Positions 33,150 through 40,053 of a stretch of 64,000 nucleotides of DNA are shown here, in pieces. Both the position numbers and the translations under genes were made by a program. Source of the DNA: Micromonospora lupini (GTDB lineage Bacteria > Actinomycetota > Actinomycetes > Mycobacteriales > Micromonosporaceae). Under the pieces are notes generated by a model, which was given only the letters and a program-made list of their open reading frames with translations, was not told the DNA's origin and did no database searches. Where the stretch lies: the NCBI RefSeq assembly GCF_026342015.1, contig NZ_JAPENL010000002.1, positions 873,001 to 937,000 of the forward strand, read 5' to 3'. Within the stretch, counting starts at the first letter, position 1; every line of letters starts with the position of its first letter.

Positions 33150-34255
33150 CCGTACGGGTGAACGGCCGAGTGGTGACCCCGACCGGTGTCATCCGGCAGG
33201 GCTGCGTCGAGTGGGACGGCGACCGGATCACAGCCGTGGCCGAATATCCGTCGGTCCGCGACGGGCACTGGATCCTGCCCGGCTTCGTCGACATGCACAC
33301 CCACGGCGGCGGCGGGCACACCTTCACCACAGGCGACGCCGACCAGGCGCGTGCGGCGGCCGGCTTCCACCTGGCGCACGGCACCACCACGCTGCTGGCC
33401 AGCCTGGTCAGCGCGCCCTTTCCGGTGATGCGCTCGGCCACCGAGGCGTTCGCGCCGCTTGTCGACGAGGGCGTGCTGGCGGGCGTCCACTTCGAGGGCC
33501 CCTACCTCTCCGCCGCCCGTTGCGGCGCGCAGAACCCGGAGTACCTGCGCGACCCGTCCACGGACGAGCTGACCGAGCTGATCGAGCTGGGTCGCGGCGC
33601 GATCCGCATGGTCACCCTCGCCCCGGAACGCGACGGCGCGCTGGAGGCGATCAAGCTGCTCACCACCCACCGCGTGGTGGCGGCCGTAGGCCACACCGAC
33701 GCCACCTACGAGCAGACCCGCGCGGCGATCGCGGCCGGCGCGAGCGTGGGCACGCACCTGTTCAACGGCATGCGTCCCGTGCACCATCGTGAGCCCGGCC
33801 CGGTGGTGGCCCTGCTCGACGCGCCCACAGTGATCTGCGAACTGGTCGCCGACGGGGTGCACCTGCACGACGGCATCCTGACCTTCACCACCGCGACCGC
33901 CGGCCCCGACCGGGCCGCGCTGATCACCGACGCGATGGCCGCCGCCGGAATGGCCGACGGTGAGTACGAGTTGGGCGGTCAGGCCGTCACGGTGACCGAC
34001 GGCGTGGCCCGGCTCGCCCGCGACGGCGCGATCGCCGGCAGCACGCTGACCATGGACGCGGCGCTGCGGCACGCCGTGCACGCAGGGATCCCGATGGCCG
34101 ACGCCGCCCGGATGGTGGCCACCACCCCGGCCCGCGCCATCGGCCTGGGCGACCGGGTCGGCGCCCTCCAGGTCGGCCTCCGCGCCGACCTGGTCGTGCT
34201 CGACGACGACCTCAACGTGGTACGGGTGCTGCGCGGAGGCTCCTGGGTGGAGTGA
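33146..34255 (+). CDS. nagA: N-acetylglucosamine-6-phosphate deacetylase
   Basis: A 369-residue amidohydrolase. The metal-binding HTHGGGG lies near residue 52, followed by HFEGPYL, GHTDATYEQ (metal His), HLFNGMRPVHHREPG, and the catalytic Asp region ALITDAMAAAGMADG. It removes the acetyl group from N-acetylglucosamine-6-phosphate, feeding the SIS deaminase product into glycolysis. ATG at 33146, coupled to the ROK gene. A minisatellite island begins at its stop. Confidence 0.96.
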   Translation: MTVRVNGRVVTPTGVIRQGCVEWDGDRITAVAEYPSVRDGHWILPGFVDMHTHGGGGHTFTTGDADQARAAAGFHLAHGTTTLLASLVSAPFPVMRSATEAFAPLVDEGVLAGVHFEGPYLSAARCGAQNPEYLRDPSTDELTELIELGRGAIRMVTLAPERDGALEAIKLLTTHRVVAAVGHTDATYEQTRAAIAAGASVGTHLFNGMRPVHHREPGPVVALLDAPTVICELVADGVHLHDGILTFTTATAGPDRAALITDAMAAAGMADGEYELGGQAVTVTDGVARLARDGAIAGSTLTMDAALRHAVHAGIPMADAARMVATTPARAIGLGDRVGALQVGLRADLVVLDDDLNVVRVLRGGSWVE

Positions 34256-34415
34256 CCGGGCGCGGTGGCAAGGCGGCGGTGGCAAGGCGGCGGCGACCAG
34301 GCGGCGGTGGCAAGGCGGCGGCGACCAGGCGGCGGCGACCAGGCGCGGTGGCAAGGCGGTGGCGACCAGGCGCGGCGACCAGGAGGCGGCGACCAGGCGC
34401 GGCGACCAGGCGCGG
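34256..34415. repeat. minisatellite I, 12-15-bp units
   Basis: Alternating units of the kinds GGCGGTGGCAAGGC and GGCGGCGACCAGGC fill about 160 bp straight after the nagA stop. The 638-bp gap to the DUF4032 gene (34256-34893) holds three more repeat blocks and a pair of inverted motifs, but no convincing gene. Confidence 0.85.
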
Positions 34416-34436
34416 TCCGACCTGGACTTCGCTGGC

Positions 34437-34707
34437 CCTTTGGAGCTGATTCGCTCAACGACATCGGCGAGGCCCTGAGGATCTCGAAGGAGAAGCCGAG
34501 GGACAGAGCGAGGGGTAGGACAAGGCAAGGGTGGGACCGAGCGTCGAACGCCCGCAGCGATGAACGGGGCGACCGGGGGTGCGGGCCGGGGGTGCGGGCC
34601 GGGGGTGCGGGCCGGGGGCGCGGGCCGGGGGTGCGGGCCGGGGCTGCGGGCCAGCCGATCAAGGCCATGTCACGGGGACCGATTCGTTCGCGACATCAGC
34701 TCCAAAG
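34437..34707. repeat. inverted pair of a 30-bp motif
   Basis: CTTTGGAGCTGAT (34437-34449) and its reverse complement (34695-34707) are identical over 13 bp, and the adjoining 15 bp are clearly related (TCGCTCAACGACATCG against GTCGCGAACGAATCG). The two copies point at each other across about 245 bp that contain a minisatellite. This looks like a dispersed intergenic repeat, with one copy inverted. Confidence 0.6.
34575..34652. repeat. minisatellite II, six 13-bp units
   Basis: Six head-to-tail copies of GGGGGTGCGGGCC, two of them with one substitution, at 34575-34652. The block is non-coding and lies between the inverted 30-bp motifs. Confidence 0.92.
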
Positions 34708-34790
34708 GACGCGACCACCTCTATCGCTCTCCGCCGGGCACCAGCAGACGCCGAGAACAACCGAGCAGGAAGCACCGAACACCGAACACG

Positions 34791-34881
34791 GAGCACCGAG
34801 CACCGAGCACCGAGCACCGAGCACCGAGCACCGAATCAGCGGACGCCGGGCGCCAGCGGACGCCGGGCGCCAGCGGACGCC
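34791..34881. repeat. minisatellites III and IV, 7-bp and 17-bp units
   Basis: GAGCACC is repeated six times without error at 34791-34832, followed after 5 bp by AGCGGACGCCGGGCGCC at 34838-34854 and 34855-34871 and a partial third copy to 34881. The end lies 13 bp from the DUF4032 stop, so length changes here alter only the 3' flank. Confidence 0.92.
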
Positions 34882-34893
34882 GAGTACCCCGGG

Positions 34894-36117
34894 TCAGCCC
34901 AGGGCGGGGACGTCGACGCCGAGTACGGCCTGCTCGTCGGGGCGGTGGACAAGCACGTCGGCCAGGTACGACTGTACGGCGGGGGCCATCCCGACGTCCC
35001 GGCCGGCCTGCTCGGAGAGCAGCCACTTGTGCTCGATGATCTGCGCGAACAGCTCCTGCGGCTCCAGCTTGCGGCGCAGGTTCGCGGGCACGGCCCGGAC
35101 CACCGGCTCGAAGACCTCGGTGAGCCAGCGGTGCGCCGCCTGCTGCTCGTCGGTCAGGTCGCTCTCCGCCCGGTACGCGTCCAGGTCGTTGAGCAGCTTG
35201 CGGGCCTGGTTCTCCTCGGCATCGAGACCGGTCAGCCGCAGTAGCCGCCGGGTGTGGTAGCCGGCGTCGACCACCTTCGGCCGCACCAGGTAGCGCCCGT
35301 CGTCGATCGTCGACATGGCGACCTCGGCCACGTCGAAGCCCAGCTCGTTGAGCCGACGGATGCGGCCCTCGATGTCGTGCCGGGCCTCCCGCTCGACCGC
35401 CTGCTCGTAGGTGATCTCGTGCCAGAGCCGCTCGTAGCGCTGCACGACCTCCTCGCAGACCACCTCCGGGTCGATGGACTCGTGCAGCAGGCCGGCGGCC
35501 TGCAGATCCAACGCCTCGCCGAAGATGTTCACCCGGGCAATCTCCAGGTCCTCGCCGCGCTGTCCGTTGGAGAGCGAGTTGTGCAGGGCACCCGTCTCCG
35601 CATCGACCAGGTAGGCGGCGAAAGCGCCCGCGTCCCGGCGGAACAGCGTGTTGGACAGCGAGCAGTCGCCCCAGAAGAAGCCCGTGAGGTGCATCCGCAC
35701 GATCAGTGCGGCGAGCGCGTCGAGCAGCCGGCTCATCGTCTCCGGTCGCAGAGTGTGCGAGAAGAGCGCCCGATACGGCAGCGAGAACTGCAGGTGCCGG
35801 GTGATCAGTACCGATTCGAGGGGCTCGCCGTCCTCGGTCTGCCGGTCGGCGACGACCGCCACCGCCTCGACCGACGGGAAGTCGATCCGCTCCAGGGCCC
35901 GGAGCAGGTCGTACTCCCGCTCGGCGATCCGCTCGCGGGTCTCCTTGAACGCGTACACGTAGTCGCCCAAGCGGACAAAGCGGACGATGTGTCGGGAGAT
36001 GCCCTGCGGCAGGGCCACCAGGTGCTGGGCAGGCCACTCCTCCAGCGGTGTCGACCAGGGCAGGTCGAGCAGCGCCGGGTCCACGAGGGCAGACGTGATC
36101 CGCACGGGCACAAGCAT
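34894..36117 (-). CDS. DUF4032 / kinase-fold-like protein
   Basis: A 407-residue protein. The N-terminal half has features of a lipopolysaccharide-kinase or RIO-like fold: VRLGDYVYAFKETRERIAERE (Lys/Glu pair), MHLTGFFWGDCSLSNTLFRR (catalytic loop H-x-x-G-x-x-W-G-D-x-S-x-x-N) and AYLVDAETG (metal Asp). The C-terminal half is the DUF4032 domain (DDGRYLVRPKVVDAGYHTRRLL). It is cytoplasmic and of unknown function, possibly a kinase. ATG at 36117; divergent from the PAP2 gene with 90 bp between. Confidence 0.9.
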   Translation of the reverse strand: MLVPVRITSALVDPALLDLPWSTPLEEWPAQHLVALPQGISRHIVRFVRLGDYVYAFKETRERIAEREYDLLRALERIDFPSVEAVAVVADRQTEDGEPLESVLITRHLQFSLPYRALFSHTLRPETMSRLLDALAALIVRMHLTGFFWGDCSLSNTLFRRDAGAFAAYLVDAETGALHNSLSNGQRGEDLEIARVNIFGEALDLQAAGLLHESIDPEVVCEEVVQRYERLWHEITYEQAVEREARHDIEGRIRRLNELGFDVAEVAMSTIDDGRYLVRPKVVDAGYHTRRLLRLTGLDAEENQARKLLNDLDAYRAESDLTDEQQAAHRWLTEVFEPVVRAVPANLRRKLEPQELFAQIIEHKWLLSEQAGRDVGMAPAVQSYLADVLVHRPDEQAVLGVDVPALG

Positions 36118-36207
36118 GACGGGTCGCCCCCCGCATCCGCCTCACATCGTGGCTGGGCCCACAGCGCCGCACACCCCGGCCTCGCGTCGGCCCGGTAGCG
36201 TGGTCGC

Positions 36208-36975
36208 GTGCTCAAACCCTCGGCGGTACGACGTGACCTGCGGCTACGGCCCGTCCGCCCGGCCGGTTGGTGGTTCGACGCCCTCCTGCTGGTCGGACTT
36301 GTCGGATTGACCGTGGCGCTCGCCGCCGACCAGCTCTTCGGGCTGGACCGGGCCGTCGCCGACTGGGCCGACGGGCACCGGCCGACGGCCGCCTACTGGG
36401 TGGCCCGGGTGTTCAACCTGCTCGGCCAGGGCACCCCGCTGACGTTGATCGCCGCCGGGCTGGGCGTGCTGCTGGCCGTCCGGCTGCGGTCGGTGCGGCC
36501 GATCCTGCCGCCGGTGGTCGGGTTCGTGCTGACCTACCTGACCATCGGTCCGCTCAAGGTCTGGACCGCGCGGGCGGCACCGAGCGCCAGCAGCAAGGAG
36601 CCGTTCCTGCCGCCCGAGGAGACCCTGCCGCTTTTCCACGACGACCTGCCGGTGCGGTTCGCCCAGTCCTACCCGTCGGGGCATGTGGCCAACGCCATCG
36701 TCTGGTACGGCGTCATCGCGCTGCTGCTGGCCCCGCTGGCCCGCAGCTTCGGCCGCCACCTGCCGGCCCGGCTGGTCACCGTGATCCGCATCGTGCCGCC
36801 GCTTGTCGTCCTCACCACCACCACCTACCTGGGCTGGCACTGGCTCACCGACTCGGTGGCCGGGCTGCTGCTGGGCCTACTGCTGGACCGGCTGCTGCAC
36901 CGGGTGCCCTGGGACGACGTGCCGCTCCCCGGCCGGCTGCGCGCCTGGGACCGGCCGTTCACCTCGTACCCCTAG
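36208..36975 (+). CDS. PAP2 superfamily phosphatase, membrane-bound
   Basis: A 255-residue protein with about six membrane helices and the PAP2 motifs: KVWTARAAPSA (a variant of KxxxxxxRP), SYPSGHVANA (motif 2 with the catalytic His) and WHWLTDSVAGLLLG (motif 3). Such proteins dephosphorylate lipid or polyprenyl phosphates on the outer membrane face. The first motif has Ala-Pro where Arg-Pro is usual, though an Arg lies two residues before. GTG at 36208; the APC permease begins 9 bp after its stop. Confidence 0.9.
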   Translation: MLKPSAVRRDLRLRPVRPAGWWFDALLLVGLVGLTVALAADQLFGLDRAVADWADGHRPTAAYWVARVFNLLGQGTPLTLIAAGLGVLLAVRLRSVRPILPPVVGFVLTYLTIGPLKVWTARAAPSASSKEPFLPPEETLPLFHDDLPVRFAQSYPSGHVANAIVWYGVIALLLAPLARSFGRHLPARLVTVIRIVPPLVVLTTTTYLGWHWLTDSVAGLLLGLLLDRLLHRVPWDDVPLPGRLRAWDRPFTSYP

Positions 36976-36984
36976 GGTCGGTTC

Positions 36985-38223
36985 GTGGATCGGCTGGCGC
37001 GGCGGCTCGGCGTACCCGATGCGGTTGTCATCGGGTTGGGTTCGATGCTCGGCGCGGGCGTCTTCGTGGTGTTCGGCCCGGCCGCAGCGGCGGCCGGCGG
37101 CGCCGGACTGCTGCCCGCGCTGGTGCTTGCCGGTGTCGTAGCCTTCTGCAACGCGACAAGCTCGGCCCGGCTGGCGGCCCGCTACCCGGAATCCGGCGGC
37201 ACCTACGTCTACGGCCGGGAACGCCTCGGACCGCTGGCCGGCTTCGTGGCCGGCTGGGGTTTCGTGGTCGGCAAGACGGCGAGCTGCGCGGCGATGGCGT
37301 TGACAATCGGGGCGTACCTGTGGCCGGGGCAGGCCCGGCTGGTCGCCGCCGGCGCGGTGCTCGGGGTGACAGCTGTGAACCTGCGGGGCATCGGCAAGAC
37401 CGCTACCGTCACGAAACTGCTTGTGGCGCTGGTGCTCGCGGTGCTGGCCCTGGTCGCGGTCGTCGGCGTGGTGGGCGGGCCTGTGCACCTGGATCGGCTC
37501 GGCGACCCCGGTGGCTCCGCCCGGGGTGTCCTCACGGCCGCCGGGCTGCTGTTCTTCGCGTTCGCCGGGTACGCGCGGATCGCCACGCTCGGCGAGGAGG
37601 TCCGCGACCCGCAGCGGACCATTCCCCGCGCGGTGCCGCTGGCCCTCGGGGTGGTGCTCGCGATCTACCTGGTGCTGGCCGTGATCACGCTCGGCGTGCT
37701 CGGCGCCGACCGGCTGGCCGGTTCCGCAGCGCCCCTGGTCGACGTGGTGACCGTCGCCGGGCTGCCCGACCTGGCCTGGGTGGTCCGCGCCGGGGCCACG
37801 ATCGCCGTCGTCGGGGTGCTGCTGTCCCTCGTCGCCGGGGTCGGCCGGACCACCCTCGCGATGGCCCGTCGCCGCGACCTCCCCGGCGCGCTGGCCGCCG
37901 TGCACCAGGTGCGCCAGGTGCCGCACCGCGCCGAGCTGGCAGTCGCCGCCGTGGTGATCGTGGTGGTGCTGCTCGGTGACGTCCGCGACGCGATCGGCTT
38001 CTCCAGCTGCACGGTGCTGGTCTACTACGCGATCACCAACGCGGCGGCGCTCACGCTGGGCCGGGAGCGGGAGCGGAAACTACCGGTGCAGGTGCTCGCC
38101 GGCCTGGGACTGGTCGGCTGCCTGCTGCTCGCGGTCAACCTGCCGCTCAGCAGCGTCCTCGCCGGGTTCGGCGTGCTCGCCGCGGGCGTCGCCTGGTACG
38201 CGCTGCGCACCGCCCGCCGGTGA
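36985..38223 (+). CDS. APC family amino-acid permease
   Basis: A 412-residue transporter with about 12 hydrophobic helices and the APC signatures: helix 1 GLGSMLGAGVFVVFGPAA and helix 2-3 RYPESGGTYVYGRERLG, plus LFFAFAGYARIATLGEEVRDP in helix 6. It imports or exchanges an amino acid or amine at the plasma membrane; the substrate cannot be read. GTG at 36985, probably co-transcribed with the PAP2 gene. An accGGCGGC-type hairpin (38236-38271) follows and extends into the end of the opposing gene. Confidence 0.92.
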   Translation: MDRLARRLGVPDAVVIGLGSMLGAGVFVVFGPAAAAAGGAGLLPALVLAGVVAFCNATSSARLAARYPESGGTYVYGRERLGPLAGFVAGWGFVVGKTASCAAMALTIGAYLWPGQARLVAAGAVLGVTAVNLRGIGKTATVTKLLVALVLAVLALVAVVGVVGGPVHLDRLGDPGGSARGVLTAAGLLFFAFAGYARIATLGEEVRDPQRTIPRAVPLALGVVLAIYLVLAVITLGVLGADRLAGSAAPLVDVVTVAGLPDLAWVVRAGATIAVVGVLLSLVAGVGRTTLAMARRRDLPGALAAVHQVRQVPHRAELAVAAVVIVVVLLGDVRDAIGFSSCTVLVYYAITNAAALTLGRERERKLPVQVLAGLGLVGCLLLAVNLPLSSVLAGFGVLAAGVAWYALRTARR

Positions 38224-38251
38224 CCCGAGTAGGCCACCGGCGGCGAGGTGT

Positions 38252-39037
38252 TCAGCGACTCAGCCGCCGGTAGCGGCGCACCGCCAACGGCGCGAACGTC
38301 GCGATCAGCAGCACCGGCCACACCACAGCCAACAGCATCGCGTGTTGTGCCGGCCAGGACTCGCCACCCAGACCGGGGTTGCCGAACAGTTCACGGATCG
38401 CGGCGACGGTGGCCGACAACGGGTTCCACTCCGAGATCGTGCCGATGACCGAGGGCATCAGCTCGGGCGAGACGAAGACGTTGGAGATCGCGGTGAACGG
38501 GAACGCCGCCGGGAAGACGATCACACCGACCGTGTCCGGGTTGCGGACCAACAGCGCCAGGTAGATCCCGACCCAGGTGATCGCGATCCGGAGCAGCAGC
38601 AGGAGCCCGACGGCGAGCAGCGCCTTGCCGACACCCTGCCGCCACTGCCAGCCGACGAGCAGTCCGCAGACCAGCAGGGTGGACATCTCCAGCAGGGCGC
38701 GGAGCAGGTCGGCGGCACTACGACCGGTCATCAGGGCGGATCGTGCCATCGGCATCGAGCGGAACCGGTCGACGACACCCCGGCTGAGATCCAGCGCCAC
38801 GCCTGTCGCGGTGGCGCCGAGGCCGTACAGCATCGTCATCACGAAGACCCCGGGCAGCAGGAACTCGCGGTAGTTTCCCCCACCCGACACCTGCATACCG
38901 CTGCCGAAGACGTACCCGAAGACCAGCACGAACATGATCGGCAGCGAGAAGTAGAGGATCAGCTCCTCCGGTGCGCGGATCACGTGGATCATGTTCCGCC
39001 GGGTCATCGTCCAGCCGTCGGCCACCGCAGTCGTCAT
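38252..39037 (-). CDS. ABC-2 permease, DrrB-like
   Basis: A 261-residue permease of the daunorubicin DrrB type: MTRRNMIHVIRAPEELILYF, helix 1 (LPIMFVLVFGYVFGSG), LLPGVFVMTMLYG, RFRSMPMARSALMTGR and SEWNPLSATVAAIRELF are characteristic. It pairs with the DrrA-like ATPase: its ATG at 39037 overlaps that stop by 4 bp. Likely exports a hydrophobic compound such as an antibiotic or lipid. Confidence 0.94.
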   Translation of the reverse strand: MTTAVADGWTMTRRNMIHVIRAPEELILYFSLPIMFVLVFGYVFGSGMQVSGGGNYREFLLPGVFVMTMLYGLGATATGVALDLSRGVVDRFRSMPMARSALMTGRSAADLLRALLEMSTLLVCGLLVGWQWRQGVGKALLAVGLLLLLRIAITWVGIYLALLVRNPDTVGVIVFPAAFPFTAISNVFVSPELMPSVIGTISEWNPLSATVAAIRELFGNPGLGGESWPAQHAMLLAVVWPVLLIATFAPLAVRRYRRLSR

Positions 39038-40023
39038 GCCACGTCCGCCTTTCCTCCAACGCCGACGGGCTCGCGGGCCTCGTCCGGTCGGTGCCCGGTC
39101 AGATGCAGGAACGCCTCGTCCAACGTCGCGCGTCGCAGGCCGATGTCCTCCACCGCGATCTCGGCGTCGTCCAACGCCCGCACCACGTCGACAAGCCCGG
39201 CGACCCGGTCGGCCACCGCCACGCTGAGCCGCCGCACCTCCGGATCGCGCTCCGGCTGCGCGGCACAGATCGACGCGACGATGCGGGCAGCCCGGGTCAG
39301 GTCGGCCGCGTCGCGCACCACCACCTCGATCCGGTCGCCGCCGGTCATCGCCTTCAGCTCGTCCGGCGAGCCCTCGGCCACCACCCGACCGGCGTCGATC
39401 ACCGAGATCCGGTCGGCGAGTTGATCGGCCTCCTCCAGGTACTGGGTGGTGAGGAGGACTGTGGTCCCGTCCGCGACCAGGCCACGGACCAGGTCCCACA
39501 CCTGGTTGCGGCTACGCGGGTCCAGGCCGGTGGTCGGCTCGTCGAGGAAGAGGACCCGCGGTGTACGGATCAGGCTGGCCGCGAGGTCCAGCCGGCGGCG
39601 CATCCCACCCGAGTACTCGCCTGCCGACCGACTCGCCGCCTCGTCGAGCCCGAACCGTTCCAGCAGTTCGTCGGCGCGTTGGCGGGCCGCCCGTCGGCTC
39701 AGACGGAACAGCCTGCCGAACAACTCCAGGTTCTGCCGCCCACTGAGGGTTTCGTCGACCGCCGCGTACTGGCCGGTCAACGCGATTCGGCCCCGCACCT
39801 CGTCCGGCTGACGCCGCACGTCGAACCCGGCCACGGTGGCTTGGCCGGCGTCGAAGCGCAGCAGCGTGGTGAGGATCCGTACGGCAGTCGTCTTCCCGGC
39901 CCCGTTCGGCCCCAGCAGTCCGTGCACCGTGCCGCTCGGTACGGTCAGGTCGAAGGCGTCAAGTGCCCTGGTGGGGCCGTACCGCTTGCCCAGTCCTTCG
40001 GCTGTCACGTCGAATGTCGTCAT
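39034..40023 (-). CDS. daunorubicin-resistance-type ABC ATPase, DrrA-like
   Basis: A 329-residue ATPase with Walker A GPNGAGKTTAVR, the DrrA-type GQYAAVDETLSGRQNLELFGRL segment, signature YSGGMRRRLDLA, Walker B VLFLDEPTTGLDPRSR, and a C-terminal extension as in DrrA (DEAFLHLTGH). ATG at 40023. It follows the SARP regulator by 30 bp on the same strand, so that regulator may control it. Confidence 0.94.
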   Translation of the reverse strand: MTTFDVTAEGLGKRYGPTRALDAFDLTVPSGTVHGLLGPNGAGKTTAVRILTTLLRFDAGQATVAGFDVRRQPDEVRGRIALTGQYAAVDETLSGRQNLELFGRLFRLSRRAARQRADELLERFGLDEAASRSAGEYSGGMRRRLDLAASLIRTPRVLFLDEPTTGLDPRSRNQVWDLVRGLVADGTTVLLTTQYLEEADQLADRISVIDAGRVVAEGSPDELKAMTGGDRIEVVVRDAADLTRAARIVASICAAQPERDPEVRRLSVAVADRVAGLVDVVRALDDAEIAVEDIGLRRATLDEAFLHLTGHRPDEAREPVGVGGKADVA

Positions 40024-40053
40024 GCCGCAAGGGTGCGGTCGGGCGCTGACCGG

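Noticed and set aside
34791..34881. Short direct repeats considered as a CRISPR array
   Set aside because: Units of 7 and 17 bp with no unique spacers and no cas genes; these are minisatellites.
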